A DNA stretch of 64,000 nt from positions 1 through 64,000 of the forward strand of contig JAUJEA010000015.1 of assembly GCA_030442035.1 (NCBI GenBank). Reading direction: 5' to 3'. Each line of letters begins with the position of its first letter. The first letter of the stretch is position 1. Of this stretch, positions 46,399 to 55,101 are shown in pieces. Both the position numbers and the translations under genes were made by a program. The stretch comes from Splendidivirga corallicola. GTDB lineage: Bacteria > Bacteroidota > Bacteroidia > Cytophagales > Cyclobacteriaceae. The notes beneath the pieces were generated by a model. It was not told the DNA's origin. It ran no database searches and worked only from the letters and a program-made list of their open reading frames with translations.

Positions 46399-49300
46399 GT
46401 GAAGAAATTACCTAAACATATTAAGTTGAAAGAGGTGCTAAAACTCCTGATAATTTATACCCTTTTGGTTTTAAGTTCGGGTGTACAAGCGCAATGGGTC
46501 GAAACCATTGGAAAAAATCCAGGGTTGATATCCGGAAATAGCGTGGTTGCCGACAACAATGGTAATGCCTACGTAGTGGGGAGAGATTTTGCACAACAAG
46601 ACCAATTTACAGGAACAGAATCCGACACCGTCAATAGTTTCGAAAGAAGGAGGCTTTTTATTCATAAATATGATCGCGAAGGTAACTTGCTTTGGGAAAA
46701 TTCAATTGCCACCGATAGCGTTCGAGCCAATATTACCGATATTGGTATTGATAATAATGGGAATAGTTATGTTACCGGTTACTTTCAGGATTCATTGAAA
46801 TTTAGTGAAACTGTTAAATTCAGAAACTTGAATGAATCTGCTTTATTTATTGCTAAATATGATGCTGATGGTGCTTTTGTGTGGGCCGATGTTGTGGCAG
46901 TTACCGGCAGCAATACCATCTTACCATTCAGCATTGCCGTAGATGGATCCGGAAACAGTTTTGTCGGTGGTGCCTTCAATGGTACGATTAATTTTGGATC
47001 ACAAATCATCACCAGCATAAACAATGAATTTTTTATTGCCAAATACAATGACGATGGCAATTTCCAATGGGCTGAGGCGGGTATTACGAACTCCACTACA
47101 GATGAAGCCTATATAACAGATCTTGCTTTTCACAATAATGCCATTTATGCACTGGGAAATTTCAACGCGCAGGTTGCCTTCACAGATACAACTTTAGCTT
47201 CCAATAATGATAAGGCTAACCTTTTCGTAGCCAAATATTTAAACACTCCCACACCAACCCTTGATATGATCATCAAGGCAGAGGCAGAGGAAGGCAATGG
47301 GCTGCAGGTGGACAATGGCAATATATTCATTGCCGGTAAATATACAGGCAACGCTTCCTTTATTGATCCCGACACCACCGCCACTATAGCCATGGGAGGA
47401 GGTAGCTCTGCAGCTTTTCTTTCTAAATATGACCAAAGTGGTAATTTCATATGGGTTAAAAATGGAACTGTTAATCAAGGTGACGCGATGGCGGAATCCG
47501 TGGATATAGATGAAAACGGTAATGCCTACATTACAGGGAGTTTTGGAAGTAACAATACCACTTCAAGTCTTGACTTCGATGGTACGGCTACAAGTAGTGT
47601 GGACAGTCTGGACATTTTCATGGCAAAATTCAATGATGCCGGCAATCTCATATGGTTACAAAGTGCCGGGGATATAGGACATGATGAATCCCCGGATATT
47701 GCTGTGAGTGATTCTATTGATATTTTTATTACCGGCTATTACACTGAATCCTTGAAAATCGGCAATATAATAGCTTCTGCAAATTTTTCGGGACTAAAAG
47801 GTTTCATTGCCAATATTGACATTTGTCCTGCTATGATTGCGGAAATCAATGCCGCAGATACCATCACTTTTTGTGAAGGAGAAACGTTTCTTCTACAAGC
47901 AACGATAGACCCCAACTATTCCTACCAGTGGCAAAAGGACGAGGAGGATATAGCCGGAGAAATTGCTTCTTCCATTACCGTGGCTGATTCCGGTGTTTAC
48001 AGAGTGGAGGTTACAGATACCAATATCCAATGTACAAAGCTTTCCAACGAAATAGTGGTTATTGCCTATCCGGTACCACAACCTGAATTAACTCTTGAGG
48101 GCGAACCAATAATCTGTGAAGGGGACTCTATAAAAATCACAACGAATCTCAGCTCGGACCATCATTTTCAATGGTATAGAAATGGTGTTATGACCAGCGC
48201 CGCTGATACTCTTAAATCATTGGTTGTCTACGATCCGGGTATATATCATGTGGAAGCAACCAATCCATTCGATTGTTCTGCTATTTCAGATACACAGGAA
48301 ATACAGGTTTTGCCATTCCCTTCTAATGTCATCACTGTGGAAGGTGAACTGACATTCTGCGAGGGAAATTCAGTTAATCTAACAGCCGAGCATATGAATG
48401 GCTTTAGCTATCAATGGTTCCGTAATAATGAGGCACTTCCTAATGATACATTACAAACGCTCAGTGCAACAATGTCCGGACAATATTTTGTTCAAATTAC
48501 CAATGCTTCCATATGCACCATCGATTCGGAGATTAATGTGATTTCTGCTGTACCAATCCCGGAAGCCTTAGCTGAGGCCGGTTCTGAAACTTCCTTCTGC
48601 GAGGGAGGTGGTGTAACACTTTTTGCCAATCAGGGTGTTAACCTGACGTATGAGTGGACCAAAGATGGTAATATTATTCTGGATACAAATAAAGACAGGC
48701 TGATCGTGCGTGAAAGTGGATCCTATCAGGTAATTGTTACCAATGATACTGATTGCTCGAATACCTCAGACGCAATTGATGTGAATGTTTTTACCAAGCC
48801 GGAAGCTACCATTCAAGTAAACGGGGCTACTACATTTTGTAAGGGAGTTTCCACTACATTAACAGCCAATACCGGCAATGGCTTTTCTTATCAATGGAAA
48901 GTATATGGAACTCCCATTGAAGGTGCCGATGCTAGGGAGTTGGAGGTTACGGAAACAGGAATATACACCGTTGAAGTTACCGACAACAATGGTTGTACTA
49001 GAGAATCTTCAGCAGAAACTATTGAGGTCAAACCTTTACCTGATGCATTTATTGTACCTCTTGGTCCCACCACATTTTGTGATGGTGGAGTGGTGACGCT
49101 TCAGGCAAATTCCGGAAATAATTTCTCATACCAATGGTATCAAAATGATCAGGTGATCTCCGGAGCTACTTCTCAAAACTACGAGGCCACTGGTGCTGGC
49201 AACTATGCTGTAGCCATTACCAATGGTTTCGACTGCTCTTTTCTGTCTGAAGCTATCATGGTGGAAGTAAACACCCTACCCAATACGGAAGTGCTCCATG

Positions 49301-50394
49301 ATACTCCATTAGAATTTTGCGAGCAAGATTCTGTCATACTGTATGTCAACAATGAAGAAGGAATCAGTTATCAATGGCTAAAAAATGGCTTTGAGATTGA
49401 AGGGGCTGAAAAGGCCTCGCTTGTTGTAAAAGAACCTGGAGATTACAGTTTAGCAGCACTTTCAACTGCCTTTTGCTCTTCTGTTTCCAATACCTTCACG
49501 GTACAGGTGATAGACAATGATACACCTATCATAAATGTAAACGGTAATAAATTAACAACCTCATTATTTATCTCCTATCAATGGAATTTCAATGGTACTC
49601 CCATCGGTGGAGCTACCAATCAAATTTATGAATTCGATAGAAACGGTAATTATAGTGTGACCGTAACCAATGACCTGGGCTGTGGAAGTACTTCTGAATC
49701 TATTCATCTCTGTTTCCCTGCCGCGACCTTAACCGGCAATGGAGATGTGTTGACTGCTTCCGAAGGAAGTGCTTATCAATGGTATTTGAATGGTGAAGCG
49801 ATTGAAGGGGCTGATGAACAAAAGTATGCAGTTTTGGAAGCCGGCCATTATTCAGTAAAAGTTACCAATGCTGATGGTTGCGAATCTTTTTCAGCTGTTA
49901 TCAAACGTTGTTTTCCCAACCCAACAATTGCTGTGAGTCCCGAATCGATTTTAGTATCAACCGTTGGCATCGCTTATCAATGGTACCTGGATGACGAGCC
50001 CATCAGTGGCGCTACCTCTCAAACATTGCAAGCGGATGTAAATGGTTCTTATCGTGTGGAGGTTTTAAGTTACGAAGAATGTCAGGCGCTGTCAGACCCT
50101 GTTCGTGTGTTGGTTACGAGCATCGATGATGGCAACATTGAACATGATCTCGATTATAAAATATATCCTAATCCTGTTAAAGATTATGTTAAAATAAAGT
50201 TCACAAACAACTCAAGCCAAACGCTCACTATTCAACTCACTGATGTTCTGGGCAGAACTGTTCATACCAATAGATATGATCAATATGAGTTTGATGAGGA
50301 AATTGATATGGGTAGCTTGAATGAGGGAGTTTATCTGATGCATTTCGTTTTGGAAGATAAGCGGGTAACAGAAAGGATTTTGAAAGGAAAGTAG
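46399..50394 (+). CDS. T9SS type A surface protein with propeller and Ig-like repeats
   Basis: The protein has 1331 residues, starting at GTG, with a signal peptide (ending VQAQW near residue 33). The first half (about 40-470) has SBBP/propeller-like repeats (DNNGNAYVVG, DNNGNSYVTGYF, DENGNAYITGSFG). Then come about ten Ig-like repeats of 75-85 residues, each with FCEG....L.A and YQW.......G. The C-terminus is a type A sorting domain (YKIYPNPVKDYVKIKF, LNEGVYLMHF, ERILKGK). It should be exported by T9SS and attached to the surface. The gene follows PorP/SprF by 73 bases. Confidence 0.88.
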   Translation: MKKLPKHIKLKEVLKLLIIYTLLVLSSGVQAQWVETIGKNPGLISGNSVVADNNGNAYVVGRDFAQQDQFTGTESDTVNSFERRRLFIHKYDREGNLLWENSIATDSVRANITDIGIDNNGNSYVTGYFQDSLKFSETVKFRNLNESALFIAKYDADGAFVWADVVAVTGSNTILPFSIAVDGSGNSFVGGAFNGTINFGSQIITSINNEFFIAKYNDDGNFQWAEAGITNSTTDEAYITDLAFHNNAIYALGNFNAQVAFTDTTLASNNDKANLFVAKYLNTPTPTLDMIIKAEAEEGNGLQVDNGNIFIAGKYTGNASFIDPDTTATIAMGGGSSAAFLSKYDQSGNFIWVKNGTVNQGDAMAESVDIDENGNAYITGSFGSNNTTSSLDFDGTATSSVDSLDIFMAKFNDAGNLIWLQSAGDIGHDESPDIAVSDSIDIFITGYYTESLKIGNIIASANFSGLKGFIANIDICPAMIAEINAADTITFCEGETFLLQATIDPNYSYQWQKDEEDIAGEIASSITVADSGVYRVEVTDTNIQCTKLSNEIVVIAYPVPQPELTLEGEPIICEGDSIKITTNLSSDHHFQWYRNGVMTSAADTLKSLVVYDPGIYHVEATNPFDCSAISDTQEIQVLPFPSNVITVEGELTFCEGNSVNLTAEHMNGFSYQWFRNNEALPNDTLQTLSATMSGQYFVQITNASICTIDSEINVISAVPIPEALAEAGSETSFCEGGGVTLFANQGVNLTYEWTKDGNIILDTNKDRLIVRESGSYQVIVTNDTDCSNTSDAIDVNVFTKPEATIQVNGATTFCKGVSTTLTANTGNGFSYQWKVYGTPIEGADARELEVTETGIYTVEVTDNNGCTRESSAETIEVKPLPDAFIVPLGPTTFCDGGVVTLQANSGNNFSYQWYQNDQVISGATSQNYEATGAGNYAVAITNGFDCSFLSEAIMVEVNTLPNTEVLHDTPLEFCEQDSVILYVNNEEGISYQWLKNGFEIEGAEKASLVVKEPGDYSLAALSTAFCSSVSNTFTVQVIDNDTPIINVNGNKLTTSLFISYQWNFNGTPIGGATNQIYEFDRNGNYSVTVTNDLGCGSTSESIHLCFPAATLTGNGDVLTASEGSAYQWYLNGEAIEGADEQKYAVLEAGHYSVKVTNADGCESFSAVIKRCFPNPTIAVSPESILVSTVGIAYQWYLDDEPISGATSQTLQADVNGSYRVEVLSYEECQALSDPVRVLVTSIDDGNIEHDLDYKIYPNPVKDYVKIKFTNNSSQTLTIQLTDVLGRTVHTNRYDQYEFDEEIDMGSLNEGVYLMHFVLEDKRVTERILKGK

Positions 50395-50442
50395 GAAAAA
50401 GTGAACTACATGTTGTTATTTGGAGTCAGTAGCTTCGGGCCC

Positions 50443-50494
50443 AGGTCAGAGACCTTATGGTTCATTGATAATTCCAGGTCTCCAGACCTGGAAT
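50443..50494 (+). repeat. RAYT-associated palindromes, left outer set
   Basis: This set holds AGGTCAGAGACCT (50443-50455) and the perfect hairpin with arms ATTCCAGGTCT / AGACCTGGAAT (50471-50494). The same pair recurs in the same order at 51480-51530. A further partial copy of the second hairpin lies at 50554-50574. Confidence 0.8.
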
Positions 50495-50624
50495 AACCTT
50501 CTTTTTTGTTTTGGTTTGGATAGCGTTATGGTTTCGATTGCCTGATAACTAAAGGATCTGGAGACCTGGAATAACTTTTATTTTTTTTATTTCGGTTTAA
50601 CGGAGCAATTGTAAAAAATTCATA

Positions 50625-50690
50625 GTTGTTCTGAGTCTGAAGACTTAGAACTTGAAATGAGTTGCAGAGACTTTGTCTCGGAATCGAAGC
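50625..50690 (+). repeat. RAYT-associated palindromes, left inner set
   Basis: The set contains CTGAGTCTGAAGACTTAG (50631-50648) and GAGACTTTGTCTC (50667-50679). Its 66 bases match 51336-51401 with about five differences. It ends eight bases from the transposase stop codon. Confidence 0.85.
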
Positions 50691-50697
50691 AATGCTA

Positions 50698-51246
50698 TTA
50701 ATATAAAAATTCAATATCTATTAAACCCTTCTTTCCCGCATAACTCTTGGCACTTGACCAAACATAATCTTCAGGATTTTCAACAATTTGAGCTGCTACC
50801 GGATTGTTATGAATATAACTTAGCTTCTGCTTTAAAAATTTACCCGTGAAAAGCTCTTCGGGATGATTGCCGTTCTTCCAAAACTTATGGCGCTTATTAT
50901 TTTTATCTCTTAAACCAGCTTGTTGAAAAATCCATAACATCCAGTTTCTTCTGCTTTCTGGTCCCATTTCAATGGATTTGATTATTTTGTTGGAAGTGAA
51001 TTTTTTGAAATCTCCGATAATTCTACTTAAATCGTTGTTTAGATCTGAGCTAACGATCAAATGCACATGATTGCTCATAATACAATAGGCGTAAATAATC
51101 AGTCCTTTCCTCCGTTGACAATATTTCAAACTTTCAATGATAATTTCCGAATAGCATGGTCTGGTGAATACATCAATCCATTCAACTACTGTGAATGTTA
51201 CAAAGTAAATTCCTTCAGGATTGTCAATTCTATAAGCATAACCCAT
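50698..51246 (-). CDS. REP-associated tyrosine transposase (RAYT, Y1/HUH family)
   Basis: The protein has 182 residues. The HUH metal motif is HVH at 60-62 (IMSNHVHLIVSS). The C-terminal LSYIHNNPVAAQIV segment carries Y144, the likely catalytic tyrosine. The opening YFVTFTVVEWIDVFTR is typical of this group. RAYTs are single-copy relatives of IS200 transposases that act on palindromic REP sequences. Here, matching palindrome sets lie on both sides. The gene is intact. Confidence 0.92.
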   Translation of the reverse strand: MGYAYRIDNPEGIYFVTFTVVEWIDVFTRPCYSEIIIESLKYCQRRKGLIIYAYCIMSNHVHLIVSSDLNNDLSRIIGDFKKFTSNKIIKSIEMGPESRRNWMLWIFQQAGLRDKNNKRHKFWKNGNHPEELFTGKFLKQKLSYIHNNPVAAQIVENPEDYVWSSAKSYAGKKGLIDIEFLY

Positions 51247-51335
51247 TTTCTTTCATAGCTGTTGTTGGTTTAAAAATATTGTGAAAATTTTACTATATCA
51301 AATTGAATTTTTATTATTCTAATATAGTTGTTTTA

Positions 51336-51401
51336 GTTGTTCTAAGTCTGAAGACTTAGAACTTGAAATGAGCTGTAGAGACTTTGTCTCGGAACCGAAG
51401 C
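51336..51401 (+). repeat. RAYT-associated palindromes, right inner set
   Basis: CTAAGTCTGAAGACTTAG (51342-51359, perfect arms) and GAGACTTTGTCTC (51378-51390). It is a direct, not inverted, copy of the left inner set at 50625-50690. Confidence 0.85.
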
Positions 51402-51479
51402 TAAGATTTTCAGGGACAAGTAAATGATTGACAAATCAAATAAAGTTTCAAATATCATGAGCTAAGTAGTCCCTTGACG

Positions 51480-51530
51480 AGGTCAGAGACCTTACGGTTC
51501 TTGATAATTCCAGGTCTGGAGACCTAGAAT
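51480..51530 (+). repeat. RAYT-associated palindromes, right outer set
   Basis: AGGTCAGAGACCT (51480-51492) and ATTCCAGGTCT / AGACCTAGAAT (51507-51530). The following CTTCTTTTTTGTTTTG also matches the left outer set, so the two copies share about 75 bases in the same orientation. Confidence 0.8.
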
Positions 51531-51581
51531 AACCTTCTTTTTTGTTTTGATGTTTCGATTTGAGTTATTGCATTGGCAGCA

Positions 51582-52046
51582 TTAGGTCTTGGCTTGTCTG
51601 ATAACTTTCCGCATGCAAATGGCTGTAGAAGGACAAATTGAGCGGAACTCTTCGGAATTTTGTACGCCCGGATCTGCAGATTCTCTGAATATGGGTCGAA
51701 AGCCAAGAGAAAAGAAAAATGACTCTGCAGTTTCCGTGAGCAGATAAAGTTCTGATATTCGTTGAAAAGTGGCCCTCTCTATAATCTCTCTGCAAAGCAT
51801 TTTACCATATCCTTTTTTCTGATATGTTTGTATCACGGCTAAGGATCGTAGCAAAGCACTATATCCATAAATCTCCAGACCTACTGTTCCAATTAAAATG
51901 TTTTTGCAATAAAGTGTAATGAAGTTTTCAATACTTTCCCTCACTCCCTGGATTGGCAAATCGTTTTGCTCGAGTAAAGCTTCGATTAATGGTATATCCC
52001 GGTCGTTTGCTGAACAAATAATTGGTTTGATCAAGTAGTTCATCAC
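51582..52046 (-). CDS. GNAT acetyltransferase, ArsN2-like
   Basis: The protein has 154 residues of the GNAT fold. Segments typical of arsenic-linked N-acetyltransferases are visible: a short LIEALLEQNDLPIQGV start, GTVGLEIYGYSALLRSLAV, QKKGYGKMLC (acetyl-CoA loop), LYLLTETAESFFFSLGF and EFRSICPSTAICM at the end. Known relatives acetylate organoarsenicals. No other arsenic genes are near, so the substrate here is uncertain. Confidence 0.75.
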   Translation of the reverse strand: MMNYLIKPIICSANDRDIPLIEALLEQNDLPIQGVRESIENFITLYCKNILIGTVGLEIYGYSALLRSLAVIQTYQKKGYGKMLCREIIERATFQRISELYLLTETAESFFFSLGFRPIFRESADPGVQNSEEFRSICPSTAICMRKVIRQAKT

Positions 52047-52143
52047 AAGAAATCTTTAACATTGATAGATTCTGTCCTGTCAGAGTTAGTGCTATTCATT
52101 TGATGAATAGCGAATGGTCTTTGATGAAGTGGTCCCTTCGCTC

Positions 52144-52174
52144 AGGTGTCAGGCATTTGGAAATGTCAGGCACC
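52144..52174. repeat. short hairpin repeat (GTGTCAGGCATTT family)
   Basis: AGGTGTCAGGCATTT (52144-52158) and AAATGTCAGGCACC (52161-52174) repeat the hairpin of 30381-30413 almost exactly. It lies just past the MarR gene stop. Confidence 0.65.
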
Positions 52175-52188
52175 CTCAGTGCTGATAC

Positions 52189-52650
52189 CTAAGTTTTACA
52201 TTGTCTATGCCATTGTGAAACTGCCTTGTTTAATTTTTTCAGAAAATCAATAAGTATTTCCCGATGTTCAGGTTGAAAATTTTCCAATATCATCCTTTCA
52301 GATTGAAAAATATTCTTCCACGATTCTTGATAAACCTCCTCACCTGCATCTGTTATTTTGTTTAAATGAACACGCCGGTCCTTTTCTGAAGCCTGCCGTT
52401 CAACAAACCCTTTTTTTACCAATTGATCAACGACCCGGGTGATCGTGCTATCAGATAAATACATTTTGGCTGCGAGCTCACCCACTGTTAATGCACCATC
52501 ATGATGCAGTGTTTCAAGTATATAACATTGACTAACAGAAATCCCACAGCTCAAAATTTCATTCCTGTCACGAAACTGATATTTTTTTACCAGGTCAATG
52601 ATCTGATCGTGAAAATCCGATACTTGCCTGGAAATTAAATCATCATTCAT
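52189..52650 (-). CDS. MarR family transcriptional regulator
   Basis: The protein has 153 residues with a winged helix (about 45-105): LTVGELAAKMYLSDSTITRV, then DQLVKKGFVERQASEKDRR, the typical wing. Dimerisation helices lie at both ends. It is divergent from the PLP decarboxylase gene and separated from it by a perfect palindrome, so it probably represses both. A mini-frame of five codons (starting at 52664) ends in TGA overlapping its ATG. Confidence 0.93.
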   Translation of the reverse strand: MNDDLISRQVSDFHDQIIDLVKKYQFRDRNEILSCGISVSQCYILETLHHDGALTVGELAAKMYLSDSTITRVVDQLVKKGFVERQASEKDRRVHLNKITDAGEEVYQESWKNIFQSERMILENFQPEHREILIDFLKKLNKAVSQWHRQCKT

Positions 52651-52661
52651 GCTACCATTTT

Positions 52662-52713
52662 CATTATTTGTATGTTACAAATATATCGATATATTTGTAA
52701 CATACAAATAATG
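52662..52713. promoter_or_regulatory. perfect 52-bp palindromic promoter-operator
   Basis: Bases 52662-52687 are the exact reverse complement of 52688-52713. Each half contains a smaller palindrome with arms TTTGTA / TACAAA (52667-52681 and 52694-52708), the size of a MarR site. The plus promoter is TTTG (52667-52670), 19 bases, TATATTTG (52690-52697). The minus promoter is its mirror image (52705-52708 and 52678-52685). Both ends of the palindrome are start codons: the decarboxylase ATG at 52711-52713 and a minus-strand ATG at 52664. Binding by MarR is inferred. Confidence 0.85.
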
Positions 52714-54171
52714 TTAAATATGCCCTTTACCACAGATGCTAACATCATAACACAAGCCCTTGATAAGTTTCGTAGTGACTCCAATACAGCCAAAAGCCCG
52801 GTACTGAACCAGGTTGCTATTGATGAGATCATTCAATCGCTTGACCTGGCTTCTTATATACAACATGGTGGACTGACAGACGGAAAACTGGCTGAATTCA
52901 TGAATAACTATTTGACCTATGCTTTAAGGCTACATCACCCTGCTTATCTTGGACATCAATGTGCAGCCACCCATGAAGCAGGATCACTGGGAGCATTTGT
53001 TGATGCTTTTACCAACAATGTCATGGCAGTATATGAAATGGGACCTGGTGCTGCAAGCATTGAATATTTTATGGTTAATTGGCTCCTGGAAAAGGTTGGC
53101 TGGCTACCAGCCCCAGTGAAGCAGTCAGAGCGTTATGAAAAAAGGTCCTTTGGCGGTGGTGTATTGGTCAACGGTGGATCCATTGCCAATTTGACGGCAT
53201 TGATCATCGCCAGAAGCAAATTGGTACCCGAAGTTTGGGAAGAGGGTAGTCCTTCAAATCTGTCGATCTTAGCCCCGTCGGAAAGTCATTATTCCATCCA
53301 AAAAGCAGCGGGCTTTATGGGAATAGGGAAAAATGCCATTTACACCATTGATGTTGATCAGAATGGAGCTATCATACCTAAAGCTTTACAAGCAGCACTT
53401 GATAGATCAAAAAATGATGGAAAAAGACCAATCGCATTAATTGCCAATGCTTGCAGCACCGCTGTTGGTATTTATGATCCTCTGGATGAGATTGGCGCTT
53501 TCTGTCAGGAAAATAATATTTGGCTCCATGTAGACGGAGCCCACGGCGCAAGTGCTTTGCTTTCCTCTAAGCACAAGCATCTGCTCAAAGGCGTAGAAAA
53601 AGCGGATTCATTGACCTGGGATGCCCACAAGCTTCTGAGAACACCTTCCTTATGTGCGGCATTATTGGTACGGGATCATTCGGATCTGGATTCCGGGATC
53701 CATCAGGAAGCCAGCTATTTATTCCATGATAAAGAACCGATCGGATTTGATTTCATTCAACGAACTATTGAATGCACTAAGTCAGGATTAGGTGTCAAAT
53801 TATTCTTCACCATTGCAGCTGAAGGTGAAGAAAAAATAGCAGCATACATTGACGGACGATATGCACTGGCAAAAGAGGTCTATCACTTTGTGATAGAGCA
53901 ATCAGATCTTGAATGCCCTGTTGCCCCGGAAAGTAATATTTTATGCTTCCGTGTACAAGGCAGTGATGAAAAGCAAATGAGGATATGGGACAAACTCATG
54001 ACGGAAGGAAGTTTCCATCTATCAACTACCATGTTTATGGGAAAGCGGTTTTTGCGGCTTGTATTCATGAGTCCACATACCACTATAACCGATATTCAAA
54101 GACTTATCAACAGGATAAGGGAAATTAACAAGGAGATCGGAAATGCAGTTGAATCACCCGGTTTGTCCTAA
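52711..54171 (+). CDS. PLP-dependent decarboxylase (group II)
   Basis: From the ATG at 52711 the protein has 486 residues; an ATG at 52720 is also possible, and the frame's extension upstream lies in the palindrome. The fold-type I decarboxylase hallmarks are HHPAYLGHQ near the substrate site, NGGSIANLTALIIAR, HVDGAHGASAL and the PLP lysine K307 in TWDAHKLLRTPS. Relatives act on aromatic amino acids, glutamate or diaminobutyrate; the substrate cannot be fixed from sequence. It is divergent from MarR and converges on the next gene with a 4-base overlap. Confidence 0.9.
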   Translation: MLNMPFTTDANIITQALDKFRSDSNTAKSPVLNQVAIDEIIQSLDLASYIQHGGLTDGKLAEFMNNYLTYALRLHHPAYLGHQCAATHEAGSLGAFVDAFTNNVMAVYEMGPGAASIEYFMVNWLLEKVGWLPAPVKQSERYEKRSFGGGVLVNGGSIANLTALIIARSKLVPEVWEEGSPSNLSILAPSESHYSIQKAAGFMGIGKNAIYTIDVDQNGAIIPKALQAALDRSKNDGKRPIALIANACSTAVGIYDPLDEIGAFCQENNIWLHVDGAHGASALLSSKHKHLLKGVEKADSLTWDAHKLLRTPSLCAALLVRDHSDLDSGIHQEASYLFHDKEPIGFDFIQRTIECTKSGLGVKLFFTIAAEGEEKIAAYIDGRYALAKEVYHFVIEQSDLECPVAPESNILCFRVQGSDEKQMRIWDKLMTEGSFHLSTTMFMGKRFLRLVFMSPHTTITDIQRLINRIREINKEIGNAVESPGLS

Positions 54172-54653
54172 GCTTTGCTTTTAACTATATACTTTGGTCT
54201 TGGAGAGGGCATAGCAGGTTGAACAATTTCCAATCCCAGGATAGGTTTTAAATCGGGCACCACCCAACGCTTTCTTGCCTCTTTACTCATTAAACGATGT
54301 TTCTGATAATAGTTAAAAGGAAACTCCTTGTCTAAGAAGACCTGATTATCCAATCCCTCCAGCAATATTTCGAAATTATAATCTGTTGTAAAAGACAATT
54401 GATATTGGACAATAATCTGAATATACAATTCAGTGATGGTCTCATGATACCCTGCATCATCTGTATTTTTCCCACCAACCCGTACATTATAGTTCTTGAT
54501 TCCTTCTTTTATCAGTTTTTTGGCCTTATGGATTGGTTCATGATAGGTGTACCACAACGCCATGATGAAGTGTGCACGATGGGTCCATGCTTCTTTAGGA
54601 TAGGTGCCATCTTCAAAAGATTGGATCATTAACTTAACTTCCCTGTAACTCAT
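54168..54653 (-). CDS. uncharacterised protein with HRAH and YHETIT motifs
   Basis: A cytoplasmic protein of 161 residues from the ATG at 54653 (the frame opens further to 54671, overlapping the Lrp gene). It has AWTHRAHFIMALWYTY near residue 23 and DAGYHETITELYIQII near 67. I have seen this pattern (a histidine pair, then YHETxT) in uncharacterised proteins but know no function. It follows the Lrp gene by one base, so the two form an operon. Confidence 0.6.
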   Translation of the reverse strand: MSYREVKLMIQSFEDGTYPKEAWTHRAHFIMALWYTYHEPIHKAKKLIKEGIKNYNVRVGGKNTDDAGYHETITELYIQIIVQYQLSFTTDYNFEILLEGLDNQVFLDKEFPFNYYQKHRLMSKEARKRWVVPDLKPILGLEIVQPAMPSPRPKYIVKSKA

Positions 54654-54654
54654 A

Positions 54655-55101
54655 TTAATCCGGTTTAACATTTATTTCTTCTTTATAAGTACTCAATACA
54701 ATGGTTGTGCTCGTCCTGGTTATGGCAGGATCATTTTTTATTTTCTTAGTCAATAGATCCTCTAATTGAGTAGTATTTTTTACCAGAATCTTCAAAAGCA
54801 AATCATACTCTCCAGCTATATGATGACATTCCAACACCTCACTCATAGCCAAAAGTCTTTCTTTGGTTTGATCAACTTTTGTATGATCCAGCCAGACCTT
54901 GATAAAGGCCAATACATTGAAACCAAGACTTTCACGATTGAATCGAATTGTGTATCGATCAATGATTCCGGATTTATCCAGTTTTCTTAGTCGCTCCGTT
55001 ACCGCAGGAACTGAGAGATGCACTTTACGGGCGATTTCCGCACCACTAATTCTGGCATTAGTACTCAGTTCATTGAGGATTTTTCGATCAATCTTATCCA
55101 T
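54655..55101 (-). CDS. Lrp/AsnC family transcriptional regulator
   Basis: The protein has 148 residues. The N-terminal helix-turn-helix opens with KIDRKILNELSTNARISGAE and AIARKV-like spacing, then VTERLRKLDKSGIIDRYTI. A RAM ligand-binding domain follows (about 65-145; CHHIAGEYDLLLKI). It probably senses an amino acid. It is co-transcribed with the unknown gene that overlaps the decarboxylase, which may link both to amino-acid metabolism. Confidence 0.92.
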   Translation of the reverse strand: MDKIDRKILNELSTNARISGAEIARKVHLSVPAVTERLRKLDKSGIIDRYTIRFNRESLGFNVLAFIKVWLDHTKVDQTKERLLAMSEVLECHHIAGEYDLLLKILVKNTTQLEDLLTKKIKNDPAITRTSTTIVLSTYKEEINVKPD

